Notes under the pieces: model-generated
The model's database searches: none
What the model was told of the DNA's origin: nothing
The model's input: the letters and a program-made list of their open reading frames with translations, nothing else
From: Acidaminobacter sp.
GTDB lineage: Bacteria; Bacillota_A; Clostridia; Peptostreptococcales; Acidaminobacteraceae
Assembly: GCA_009881125.1 (NCBI GenBank)
Contig: WXFH01000002.1
Location: 5,411 to 69,410, forward strand
Direction of reading: 5' to 3'
Length of the DNA stretch: 64,000 bases
Made by a program: the position numbers and the translations under genes
Shown: positions 24,654 to 32,333 of the stretch, piece by piece
How the letters are laid out: every line of letters starts with the position of its first letter
How positions within the stretch are numbered: position 1 is the stretch's first letter

Positions 24654-26135
24654 TTACCTTTCGCGAATCTGTAACTGATACTTCTGCAGCTTATAATTCA
24701 GCGACTGCTTTGAGATCTGCAGGCGGCCGGCCAGCTCGGAGAGGGAGCGGATGCCCTCGGACCGGGACAGGATCAGGTGCTTTTCGAAGTCATCGAGGGC
24801 GTCGCTCAGGCTGACAGACGCCGGCGGCATGGTCATGGCGTAATTTGGCGGGGATTGGGTTGGCGGCTGACCATCGGCTGATGCTTGGGTTTTTGAAAGG
24901 GGCTGTGCACCAGAGGGGCCTGTTGGAAGAGAGGATATGCCGATGGTCGCCTGTTCCAGCGCCGCACTTTCGACCATAAACTCGGGCAGATCCTCCACGC
25001 TGATATGGCTCGACGAGGCGAAGTTGAAGGCGCTCTCGATCACATTCTTGAACTCCCGCACGTTGCCGGGCCAGCTGTAGTTCTGCAGCATGCCGGCGAC
25101 CTCCGGGGTCACGCCCTTCAGGGTCATGGCGTACTCGCGGTTGAACAGCTTGATGAAGTGGTCGGTCAGCATTGGGATGTCCTCTGCGCGCTCCCGCAGG
25201 GAAGGCACCTTGATCTGGACGCTGGAAAGCCGGTAAAAGAGGTCCGGGCGCATCAGCTGGCGGTCGATGCAGCTCTGGGGATGCTCGTTCACAGCGGCGA
25301 TAATGCGGACGTCAAACTTCTTGGGCTCGTGGCTGCCAATACGGGTGACCTTTTTTTCCTCGATGGCCCGCAGTAGCTTGGCCTGCATGCTGAGGTCCAT
25401 GGAGTTGAGCTCGTCCAGGAAGAGGGTGCCGCCATTCGCGATCTCGAAAAGGCCGGGCTTGTTCTCCGCGCCGGTGTAGCTGCCCTTGGTCGTGCCAAAG
25501 AAAATGCTTTCCAGGAGGGTGTGGGGGATGGCCGCGCAGTTTTGGGAAACGAACATGGCGCCCCGCCGGCTGCTGCCGCTGTGGATGGACTGGGCCACCA
25601 GCTCCTTGCCCGAGCCCGTCTCGCCGTAGATAAGGACGCTGGCGCTTGCCTTGGAAACTCTGACGAGCTTCTGCTTCAGGCTGCGGATCACCGCCGATTC
25701 GCCGACAATGTCCTTGACCTCATATAGCCCATCCTTGTGAGAACTGGTCATGTTGGGCAGGTCGATGAAATTCTTCAGCGCCGCGGTATCCAGGTATTTG
25801 GAGGTGCTCACCGCGCCAATGATCTTGCCGTTTTCCATGATGGGAAACGTATTGTCCAGCACCAGCATCTCGCCGCCGCCCATATATTCGAGCTTCTGAA
25901 TCTGGTTCACCGTGGTCTCGCCGTATTGGATTGCCCGGTAGCACGTCGAATCCTCCGCCTTCAGGTTCGGATACACTTCCATAGGCGTTTTGCCGATGGA
26001 TTCCTTTTCCTTCAAATCAAAGGTGCCAGGCAGAAATTGTTTATTGTAAACGATGCGGCACTGATCGTCAACGATCATGAGACCATCAACAAAATTTTCG
26101 ATCTTGGTGATCACGTCGTAATACGCTTCGAGCAT
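24654..26135 (-). CDS. Sigma-54-dependent transcriptional activator (RocR-like)
   Basis: A 493-residue enhancer-binding protein. A PAS-type sensor (about residues 10-115, ENFVDGLMIVDDQCRIVYNKQ) is followed by the AAA+ domain with Walker A GETGSGKE, the sigma-54 contact loop as GSYTGA (usual GAFTGA), FLDELNSMDL and SSVQIKVPSLRERAEDI. A linker rich in Pro/Ser/Gln carries two copies of the 9-mer, and a Fis-type helix-turn-helix (LAGRLQISKQSLNYKLQKY) forms the C-terminus. The FFGTTKGSYTGAENKPGLFE block resembles RocR-type regulators of arginine catabolism; arginine genes lie 5 kb away, but control is inferred. ATG 26135 follows GAGGT. Confidence 0.92.
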   Translation of the reverse strand: MLEAYYDVITKIENFVDGLMIVDDQCRIVYNKQFLPGTFDLKEKESIGKTPMEVYPNLKAEDSTCYRAIQYGETTVNQIQKLEYMGGGEMLVLDNTFPIMENGKIIGAVSTSKYLDTAALKNFIDLPNMTSSHKDGLYEVKDIVGESAVIRSLKQKLVRVSKASASVLIYGETGSGKELVAQSIHSGSSRRGAMFVSQNCAAIPHTLLESIFFGTTKGSYTGAENKPGLFEIANGGTLFLDELNSMDLSMQAKLLRAIEEKKVTRIGSHEPKKFDVRIIAAVNEHPQSCIDRQLMRPDLFYRLSSVQIKVPSLRERAEDIPMLTDHFIKLFNREYAMTLKGVTPEVAGMLQNYSWPGNVREFKNVIESAFNFASSSHISVEDLPEFMVESAALEQATIGISSLPTGPSGAQPLSKTQASADGQPPTQSPPNYAMTMPPASVSLSDALDDFEKHLILSRSEGIRSLSELAGRLQISKQSLNYKLQKYQLQIRER

Positions 26136-26180
26136 GGGGGGGACCTCGCTTTCATGGGGGGAGTTTTGGGATGGGTTGAG

Positions 26181-26438
26181 GTGGGTGACAGTCACCGACC
26201 TGCGGTTGGTGACTGTCTCTGGTTTGAAGTGAGTGTCAGACACCGAGTTGAAGTGAGTGTCAGACACCGAGTTGAAGTGAGTGTCAGACACCGAGTTGAA
26301 GTGAGTGTCTGACACCAAGTTGAAGTGAGTGTCTGACACTGAGTTGGAGTGAGTGTCTGACACCAAGTTGAAGTGAGTGCCTGACACCAAGTTGGAGTGA
26401 GTGTCTGACACCAAGTTGAATTTGGTGCCAGAGCTGCT
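26181..26438. repeat. 24-bp palindrome array F
   Basis: Eleven units on an exact grid from 26185 to 26425: GTGACAGTCAC, GTGACTGTCTC, three of GTGTCAGACAC, several of GTGTCTGACAC, one GTGCCTGACAC and the cap GTGCCAGAGCT. It occupies the 485-base gap between the divergent sigma-54 activator and sigI genes and probably lies in the activator's 5' untranslated region, since a minus-strand TATAAT occurs behind it (about 26451-26446). Confidence 0.92.
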
Positions 26439-26545
26439 TTTCTTAATTATACCAGAGGTTGGCGCAACCTGTGCTGCAAACGTAAAAATATTTTTACTTT
26501 TAGCTGTACATTTCAAAACCTTAAGTGAATGTAACCCCCCTGTAG

Positions 26546-26575
26546 TAGACGATCCACAAGTACAAATGATATAAT
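26546..26575 (+). promoter_or_regulatory. Candidate sigI promoter
   Basis: TAGACG (26546-26551), 18 bp, TATAAT (26570-26575), the same boxes and spacing as at yebC. An upstream ACCCCCC run (26534-26540) recalls the C-rich -35 element of SigI promoters, but I saw no properly spaced SigI -10, so autoregulation is unproven. Confidence 0.5.
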
Positions 26576-26620
26576 CCATTCGGAAAGCCATGACATAACA
26601 CAACAAGGAGGTGGTTTGCC

Positions 26621-27376
26621 ATGGAACGCACCGTAGACCAAAAAGTGATCGACATACAGCTGGCGCCGGAGCAGGCAAACGCCTTTATACTCGAAAATGA
26701 CGCCTTTATCCGCAACTGCATCCGCCGCTTTCAGAACCGCTCAGGCGCCTCCCAAAGCGCCAGACAGTACGTTTCGGACAGCGAGGATCACTGGGCCATC
26801 TCCCTGGAGGCCTTCCATGAAGCCATGCAGACCTACCATTACGACAAGGGCAGCTTTTACAGCTTTGCCTCCATGGTTATCGAGCGGCGCCTGATCGACC
26901 ATACCCGGCGAGAAGCCCGGCATTTGAAAGAGGTGCCCATCGACCCCTACGTCTTTGAGAGTAATAGCGAGCAGGAAGACGCCTACCCGGACCAGGGCAT
27001 GCGCAGCCAGGTGGTCCGCCAGCTCAGCGTCGAGCCTGACGAGTCCATCACGCTCGAGATCGAAGCCGCCAATCAGCGGTTCTCGGATTTCGGCTTTTCT
27101 TTCTTTGATTTAGCCGATAGTTCCCCAAAAGCCCAAAAAACCAAAGCAGCCTGCGCGCTGGCAGTCAATTGTATCCTGGAATCACCTGTCCTGCTTCAGG
27201 AACTAAAGAGAAACGGCCAGCTCCCAATAAAAAGTTTGGAAAAAATGTCTGGGGTACCCCGAAAAATCATCGAGCGTCATCGAAAGTATATTATAGCGGC
27301 AACTGAAATCGTCGGTGGGGACTATCCTCACTTATCGCAGTACATGAGCTTCATTAAAAGGGGGACTTCCAGATGA
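26621..27376 (+). CDS. sigI: RNA polymerase sigma factor SigI
   Basis: A 251-residue sigma-70-like factor of the SigI group. Region 2 is recognisable in DEHWAISLEAFHEAM-like sequence (DHWAISLEAFHEAMQTYHYDKG, in two blocks) and FYSFASMVIERRLIDHTRRE. The C-terminal SigI domain includes KSLEKMSGVPRKIIERHRKYIIAA. SigI factors are held by membrane RsgI anti-sigma factors; the next gene is that partner, starting inside the sigI stop codon (ATGA). AAGGAGG precedes the ATG. Usual outputs are heat, cell-wall or polysaccharide-related genes; the targets here are not visible. Confidence 0.92.
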   Translation: MERTVDQKVIDIQLAPEQANAFILENDAFIRNCIRRFQNRSGASQSARQYVSDSEDHWAISLEAFHEAMQTYHYDKGSFYSFASMVIERRLIDHTRREARHLKEVPIDPYVFESNSEQEDAYPDQGMRSQVVRQLSVEPDESITLEIEAANQRFSDFGFSFFDLADSSPKAQKTKAACALAVNCILESPVLLQELKRNGQLPIKSLEKMSGVPRKIIERHRKYIIAATEIVGGDYPHLSQYMSFIKRGTSR

Positions 27377-28371
27377 AAGCTGTCATTACAGAGATCAGGG
27401 GAGCGAAAGCAGCTGTACTGCAAGACGACGGCAGCATCCGACTTCTCGAAAATAAGAATTACAAGATTGGACAGGTGGTAGAATTGAAAACAACTAAATG
27501 GTACAACAATGCAACTAAATGGGTGGCTGCAGCAGCGGCTGTGCTCATGATTACATCCGGCGCGGCATCTTACGCGTATTTGAATCCGGTTGCGACGGTG
27601 AGTCTCGACGTCAATCCAGGGATGGAATACAAGGTGAACACTTTTAACAGAGTTATTGGTGTTAAGGCTATGAATGATGAGGCAGTTGAACTTATTGAGG
27701 ATCTTGATCTCGATCTTAAAGGCATGGATCTTGAAGAAGCTATTCATATTGCTATTGAAGCAATGATCGACAAAGGGTATATCAGCAAAGATGATGCTGA
27801 AGCAACTGTCTACATTTCTGTAAACCACAAAAATGAAGAGAAGACTCGTGAAATTGTGGTTAAGCTTGGAGAGGACCTTACTACATTTGTAGAAGAAAAA
27901 GGACTTGAGGGCGACATTGAAGTTGAAGGCATAGGCGCGGAGCGCGTTGAGCTGGCTGCAGCAGTCAACGAGTCACTTGGCGACGACTATAACATAACTC
28001 CTGGTAAACTCAACTTGTTGCAAAAGTTGTATGAGTCACAGGGTAACGTTAATGCGCTTGATACGCTCGAAGCTGTCGAAGAATTCCTTGGTGAAGAAAT
28101 TGACGGAATATCTGTTGAAGACCTCACCGTCAAAGACATCATGAAAGAAATCAAACGCAACCGTCTTGATGTAGATGTCCTTCCTGAAGACCAAGCCAAA
28201 GACAAAGGCAATGAAGCTGCCGATGGTGAAGATGTCGTCGAAAACGACAAAGGCAAACCAGAATCCGCTCCTGGCCTTGAAGGTAAGGATAAAGAAGACA
28301 AGTCTCCAAACGAAAACGCTAACGAAAACGGCAATGGCAGCAATGCCGGCGGAAAGAACGGCGGAAATTAA
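27373..28371 (+). CDS. rsgI: RsgI-type anti-sigma-I factor
   Basis: A 332-residue single-pass membrane protein. The cytoplasmic N-terminal RsgI domain (residues 1-40, KAVITEIRGAKAAVLQDDGSI) binds SigI. A TM segment follows (WVAAAAAVLMITSGAASYAYL), then the conserved juxtamembrane PVATVSLDVNPGMEYKVN and an acidic extracytoplasmic domain. The tail is low in complexity (Asp/Lys/Asn/Gly, ending GGKNGGN) and lacks the carbohydrate-binding module of cellulosomal RsgIs. It overlaps sigI by 4 bases. The third quarter carries a 9-mer copy as AADGED. Confidence 0.92.
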   Translation: MKAVITEIRGAKAAVLQDDGSIRLLENKNYKIGQVVELKTTKWYNNATKWVAAAAAVLMITSGAASYAYLNPVATVSLDVNPGMEYKVNTFNRVIGVKAMNDEAVELIEDLDLDLKGMDLEEAIHIAIEAMIDKGYISKDDAEATVYISVNHKNEEKTREIVVKLGEDLTTFVEEKGLEGDIEVEGIGAERVELAAAVNESLGDDYNITPGKLNLLQKLYESQGNVNALDTLEAVEEFLGEEIDGISVEDLTVKDIMKEIKRNRLDVDVLPEDQAKDKGNEAADGEDVVENDKGKPESAPGLEGKDKEDKSPNENANENGNGSNAGGKNGGN

Positions 28372-28393
28372 GCGAAACTGATTGATTAAATGT

Positions 28394-28424
28394 AGGAACC
28401 GGCGCCCCGCGCTGGTTCCTTTTA
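28394..28424 (+). terminator. sigI-rsgI terminator
   Basis: Stem GGAACCGGCGC / GCGCTGGTTCC with a small loop and TTTTAAAT after it. Confidence 0.8.
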
Positions 28425-28432
28425 AATTAGGA

Positions 28433-28475
28433 GAAACTCGGGGTCAATAGGCACCAGCCGCTGACACCGAGTTTC
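28433..28475. repeat. 43-bp imperfect palindrome
   Basis: Starts GAAACTCGGGGTCAATAGG and ends GACACCGAGTTTC, same orientation as the copy at 24435. A separate hairpin with a GTGTCAGACAC core (GGAAGGAGGTGTC / GACACCGCCTTCC, 28497-28523) follows. Confidence 0.85.
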
Positions 28476-28604
28476 TATCAAAGGAAAAAGATGGGAGGAA
28501 GGAGGTGTCAGACACCGCCTTCCCACTTTTCACAGTGTACATTTCGTGATACAATTTTACATACTTCGTACACGAACTTTACAGAGAGAAGGGAAGATTC
28601 TGAC

Positions 28605-30038
28605 GTGGCTCAACCTCCAAAGGCAAATGAACCGGTTCCGGCCAAGGGTACGGGAACTAAATATAAAGATTTACTTCACTTGAAAACCAAGACTTTTTTG
28701 ATCTGCCTGGCCATCGCGTCAGGTCTTACGGTCATTAATCCTTTGGGGCTCGACCTCAAACAGCAAATTGTCTTTGGGTCGTTACTACTGACGGTGCTCA
28801 GCTGGGCGTTTCAGGCGATTTCACAGTCGGTGGCAGCGGTCTTCTTGCTGGCCATGTTCTCGACTTTTGGCATGACGCCGCTGCAGCAGGTGTTTAAGTT
28901 TCCGCTATCGGATAATTTCATTACCATTGCCATGTCGTTTTTGATGTCCCAGGCCATTGTCAATTCCGGGATCGCGGCGAGGCTGGCGGATACGCTGCTG
29001 GCGCGGTTCGTGAGGAAGCCCATGGACCTGATCTGGGTGGGGATCGCGGCGAACTTTTTACTCATGTTTTTAATTCCCCAGCCATTTTCCAGAACCATCC
29101 TGCTGGCGGCTATATTTGTGGAATATATCAAGCGGCATAAGCTGCCAAGCGCCACCAGCGAAATCATTATGCTGAACCTTTTCGTCACTGCGGTGACAAC
29201 GCTGATGATGTTTTTGACGGCGGACGTGATCCTGAACAACTTCGCGGTGGAGATGAGCGGGACGGACATCAGCTGGTTTGAATGGGCGAAGTGGATGGCC
29301 GTGCCGAGTTTTGTCACGACGCTGATCATGTCATGGCTGTTGATTGTCATGAATAGAAAGGTGTTTGAGGTAGCGCTTGGGCGACCATCGGCTAAAGCAG
29401 GGGATATGGATCCTGAGCACATTGTCAGCCATTCGCCTCTGCGCAGGAGCGAGAAAATTGTCCTGGCACTGGTCTTAGCGACGGTGGGGCTTTGGATGAC
29501 GGAGTCGCTGCACGGGATTTCATCCGCCTGGGTGGCGGTGGCATGCGTGGCGGGGCTGGCGGTCTTCACGGGGACGCTGAAGTTTCAGGATCTGAAGTCC
29601 CTCAACTTTCCGCTGATGTTGTTTTTGACGGCGGCATTTTCGATTGGGAGCGTCATGCAGTCCAGCGGGATTTCGGCGGCCATGTTTTCGGTGTTCAGGA
29701 TGGACGCGCTGGTGGGAACGGGGTGGTTTGTGCCGGCGATCATTGGGCTCAACGCGGTGATTCATCAGCTGGTGGGGAGCACGGTGACGTCGCTTTCGAT
29801 CACGGTCCCGGGGCTTCGGGCTATTGCGGGGGAAGCGATGAACCCCATCGCCATTATGTTCATGTCCTACGTGACGGTCAATTTGCATTTTTTCCTGCCA
29901 TTTCAGCAGATTGTGCTGCTGATTGGCATTGAGCATTACAGCCCACGGCACATCCTGAAAATTGGGGTGGTCATGACGGTTCTGACGCCTGTTATCGTGC
30001 TGCTGCTGTATATGCCGTGGTTTGCGTTGGTGCAGTGA
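28605..30038 (+). CDS. SLC13/DASS family anion permease
   Basis: A 477-residue protein with about 12 membrane segments of the divalent anion:sodium symporter family. Recognisable parts: the scaffold LTVINPLGLDLKQQIVFG, the SQSVAAVFLLAMF segment, the first hairpin MSFLMSQAIVNSGIAARLA, LIPQPFSRTILLAA, and the second half SVMQSSGISAAMFSVF with VGSTVTSLSITVPG. The substrate (dicarboxylate, citrate or sulfate) cannot be told. I chose GTG 28605 (AAGGGAAG upstream); more upstream codons read through a repeat hairpin. A TACAAT box lies at 28550-28555. Its stop codon lies inside the first unit of array G. Confidence 0.87.
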   Translation: MAQPPKANEPVPAKGTGTKYKDLLHLKTKTFLICLAIASGLTVINPLGLDLKQQIVFGSLLLTVLSWAFQAISQSVAAVFLLAMFSTFGMTPLQQVFKFPLSDNFITIAMSFLMSQAIVNSGIAARLADTLLARFVRKPMDLIWVGIAANFLLMFLIPQPFSRTILLAAIFVEYIKRHKLPSATSEIIMLNLFVTAVTTLMMFLTADVILNNFAVEMSGTDISWFEWAKWMAVPSFVTTLIMSWLLIVMNRKVFEVALGRPSAKAGDMDPEHIVSHSPLRRSEKIVLALVLATVGLWMTESLHGISSAWVAVACVAGLAVFTGTLKFQDLKSLNFPLMLFLTAAFSIGSVMQSSGISAAMFSVFRMDALVGTGWFVPAIIGLNAVIHQLVGSTVTSLSITVPGLRAIAGEAMNPIAIMFMSYVTVNLHFFLPFQQIVLLIGIEHYSPRHILKIGVVMTVLTPVIVLLLYMPWFALVQ

Positions 30039-30166
30039 CGCAGACGGATTTTATTTTGGTGACGCGGACAACTTTCAAACCAGTGACGCGGACAACTTTC
30101 AAACCAGTGACGCGGACAACTTTCAAACCAGTGACGCGGACAACTTTCAAACCGGGGACGGGGGTG
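30035..30166. repeat. 24-bp array G (GTGACGCGGAC variant)
   Basis: Units at 30035, 30059, 30083, 30107 and 30131 (GTGACGCGGAC and one GTGACGCAGAC), with an end unit GGGGACGGGGG at 30155, all on the 24-bp grid. The linker is AACTTTCAAACCA. The core is no longer palindromic here. The first unit contains the stop codon (30036-30038) of the SLC13 gene. Confidence 0.88.
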
Positions 30167-30287
30167 CGGCATCACTCTGTTGGACATCGCGACCATCGGC
30201 AAAAACAGTTTTTTGCTTTTCCAAGGCGCCAAAACATGTTAATGTTAAATCATATACAAACTACAACGTTACATGCCGGGGGTCATT

Positions 30288-30941
30288 ATGCTGAATTACC
30301 GCTCTCTCAAGGACATAGTCTATGATTACATCTCCGAGCAGATCCGCACGAAGGCGCTGAAGCCGGGGGAGAAGATCAATGAAAATACAATTTGCGATGC
30401 ACTGGAAATTTCGCGTACACCGGTGCGGGAGGCGCTGATCCAGCTCAGCAATGAGGGCTACATCGAGCAAATTCCGCGGCGGGGTTTTGTCGTGCGGGAA
30501 GTGTCTCTGGAGCGGGCCAACAATATTTATGAAATCATTGGGGTGCTGGAGGCACTGGCGACTACGGACTGCCTGAAGCACCCGGAGAGCCTGGACCTTG
30601 AGCTCATGCGGGACCTGGCGCGGCAAATGGATCTGGCCATTGACCAGGGGGATTACGACCTGTACTACCACCTTCAGAACCGGTTTCACGAGTCCTTCAT
30701 CCAGTCCAGCGGCAACGAGGATTTGATCCGGATTCTGGCCAGCCTGAAGAAGACCTTCATCAAGCAGTCCTACAACGCCACGGGCTCTGAGGCCCTTTAT
30801 AAGGACGCCCTGCGCAAGACCAACGAGGAGCACTGGAAGATGCTCGAGCTCTTCGAGGCGGGGGATGAGGCGGCGCTCAGGCGCTTTGTCCGGGACGTCC
30901 ACTGGAACGTGAAGTACGCGGACATGGAAATTTTGATTTGA
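30288..30941 (+). CDS. GntR family (FadR subfamily) transcriptional regulator
   Basis: A 217-residue regulator. The winged helix-turn-helix (residues 1-70) has LKPGEKINENTICDALEISRTPVREALIQL, in two blocks, and the wing RRGFVVREVS. The all-helical FCD effector domain follows with metal-ligand-type residues in LQNRFHESFIQSSGN and EEHWKMLELFEAGD. ATG 30288 lies 5 bases after GGGGGT; ATG 30273 has no ribosome binding site. FadR-type regulators usually sense organic or amino acids; the neighbouring arginine/guanidine cluster is the likely target, by position only. Confidence 0.9.
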   Translation: MLNYRSLKDIVYDYISEQIRTKALKPGEKINENTICDALEISRTPVREALIQLSNEGYIEQIPRRGFVVREVSLERANNIYEIIGVLEALATTDCLKHPESLDLELMRDLARQMDLAIDQGDYDLYYHLQNRFHESFIQSSGNEDLIRILASLKKTFIKQSYNATGSEALYKDALRKTNEEHWKMLELFEAGDEAALRRFVRDVHWNVKYADMEILI

Positions 30942-30971
30942 GCTTTGATATGAGCTTTGACAGAATTGCAG

Positions 30972-31004
30972 GCCCTTCGGCGCAGGATTGCCGGGGGGCT
31001 TTTT
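30972..31004 (+). terminator. Terminator of the GntR gene
   Basis: Ten-bp stem GCCCTTCGGC / GCCGGGGGGC (two G-T pairs), 8-base loop, followed by TTTTT. Confidence 0.85.
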
Positions 31005-31011
31005 AGTTTTT

Positions 31012-31108
31012 GAAACTCGGTGTCAGACACCCGGTTTCGCGGGGATGAAACTCGGTGTCAGACACCCGGTTTTCAAAGATGAAACTCGGTGTCAGACACC
31101 CGGTTTTC
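31012..31108. repeat. Three copies of the 27-bp short palindrome
   Basis: GAAACTCGGTGTC-A-GACACCCGGTTTC at 31012, 31047 and 31081 (34-35 bp apart). It equals the outer arms of the 43-bp repeat with the middle removed, and contains the same GTGTCAGACAC core as the 24-bp arrays. This shows the two repeat families are related. Confidence 0.85.
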
Positions 31109-31134
31109 ATCAACACTCAGTTTCCAAAGATTTA

Positions 31135-31164
31135 GCCGATGGTCGCGGTTCCCCAACCATCGGC
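31135..31164. repeat. Inverted pair of the 9-mer
   Basis: GCCGATGGT (31135-31143) and ACCATCGGC (31156-31164) form a hairpin with a 12-base loop; no T-run follows. It lies between the GntR gene and the amidinotransferase promoter. Confidence 0.8.
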
Positions 31165-31201
31165 ACACCTTCTTCCGTTGTCAGAATATTTGCACAACAC
31201 C

Positions 31202-31230
31202 TTGACGTCTGCCCACAAATGGTCTACAAT
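31202..31230 (+). promoter_or_regulatory. Promoter of the arginine/guanidine cluster
   Basis: TTGACG (31202-31207), exactly 17 bp, TACAAT (31225-31230); a near-consensus housekeeping promoter about 97 bases before the first gene's ATG. Confidence 0.75.
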
Positions 31231-31327
31231 TAACACAATCAATATATAATATATTAAAAACAACAAAAATACAAAACACAGCATTCATAGTTCAAGCACC
31301 CAACACATTACACAAGGAGTGATTACC

Positions 31328-32203
31328 ATGCATTACGGAAGCCAGTCCATGACCGGAAAGCTGAAAACCGTGCTGATCAAGCATCCCCAGGCGGCCTTCA
31401 AGGACCAGGGAACCCTGAACGCAGACGCCGAACCCTTTGGATACCTGGGCGCACCGGACTTCGCGACGGTTCTCGAGGAGTATAAAGTCTTCGAGGCGGC
31501 GCTGCAGGCCGAGGGCGTTGAGATGCTCTATCTTCCGGAGGAGGCCAGCGTGGGCCTCGACTCCATCTACGCTCACGACCCGCTGAAGGTCACGGAAAAA
31601 GGCGCCATCTATTTTCCAATGGGAAAAGCCCTGAGAGCCAACGAGGCCGCCGCCACCCGCAAGTTCCTGGAGTCAAAAGGGGTGCCGACACTGGGGGTCA
31701 TTGAAGCGCCGGCGCGGATTGAAGGCGGCGACGTGGTATGGCTGGACGCCCGGACAGTGGCTATAGGACGAGGTTACAGGACAAACGACGCCGGGATTGC
31801 GGCTTTTCGCGAGCTGACCCGTGGCATTGTGGACGAGATCATTGTGGTGCCAATGCCCCACGGTGACGGACCGGAGGCCTGCCTGCACCTCATGAGCATA
31901 ATCTCCATGGTGGATCAGGATCTGGCAGTGGTGTATTCCAAGTACATGCCGGTGTTTTTCCGTGAGCTGCTGCTAAGCCGCGGTATGACCCTGATCGAGA
32001 CACCTGATGACGAGTACGACTACCTGGGCACCAATGTGCTGGCCCTTGCACCGCGGGTCGCCGTGATAGTGGCGGGCAACGACACTGTCAAGAAGGGCCT
32101 GGAAGCCTGCGGGGCCAAAGTCTACACCTACCCGGGCAAAGAGGTGTCCTATCGCGGTACCGGCGGCCCGACGTGCCTGACCGCACCGATCTGGCGGGGA
32201 TGA
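31328..32203 (+). CDS. Amidinotransferase/arginine deiminase-like hydrolase
   Basis: A 291-residue member of the guanidino-group modifying superfamily. Visible marks: FGYLGAPDFATVLEEY, the HDPLKVTEKGAIYF strand, EGGDVVWLD (the conserved EGGD), VVPMPHGDGPEACLHL with the putative catalytic histidine region, and the nucleophile Cys283 in GGPTCLTAPI at the C-terminus. These features fit hydrolases that act on arginine, methylarginines or related guanidines, but do not settle the substrate. GTG 31319 overlaps the AAGGAG, so ATG 31328 is preferred. First gene of a cluster with rocB-like and DDAH genes. Confidence 0.85.
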   Translation: MHYGSQSMTGKLKTVLIKHPQAAFKDQGTLNADAEPFGYLGAPDFATVLEEYKVFEAALQAEGVEMLYLPEEASVGLDSIYAHDPLKVTEKGAIYFPMGKALRANEAAATRKFLESKGVPTLGVIEAPARIEGGDVVWLDARTVAIGRGYRTNDAGIAAFRELTRGIVDEIIVVPMPHGDGPEACLHLMSIISMVDQDLAVVYSKYMPVFFRELLLSRGMTLIETPDDEYDYLGTNVLALAPRVAVIVAGNDTVKKGLEACGAKVYTYPGKEVSYRGTGGPTCLTAPIWRG

Positions 32204-32304
32204 GAAACTGGGTGTCAGCGGCTGTCGCCTATCAAACCCCGGTTTCACATCAACCCCAGATGAAACTCGGTGTCTGCGGCTGTCGCCTATCAACCCCCAG
32301 TTTC
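32204..32304. repeat. Two copies of the 43-bp palindrome, abutting a stop codon
   Basis: Copies at 32204-32246 and 32262-32304. The first begins on the base right after the TGA (32201-32203) of the amidinotransferase gene. The second ends 29 bases before the RocB start, so the array fills the whole gap. Confidence 0.85.
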
Positions 32305-32333
32305 ACATCCAACCGAAAGGAGGCAATCACCCT

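Noticed and set aside
26529..26560. A SigI-dependent autoregulatory promoter before sigI
   Set aside because: The C-run resembles the -35 element, but the only CGAT nearby lies too close; the TAGACG-18-TATAAT pair fits better. Left as a note in the promoter entry.
31180..31200. A sigma-54 promoter (-24/-12) before the amidinotransferase gene
   Set aside because: TTGCA is present but the invariant GG of the -24 element is missing; the TTGACG-17-TACAAT promoter just downstream explains expression better.
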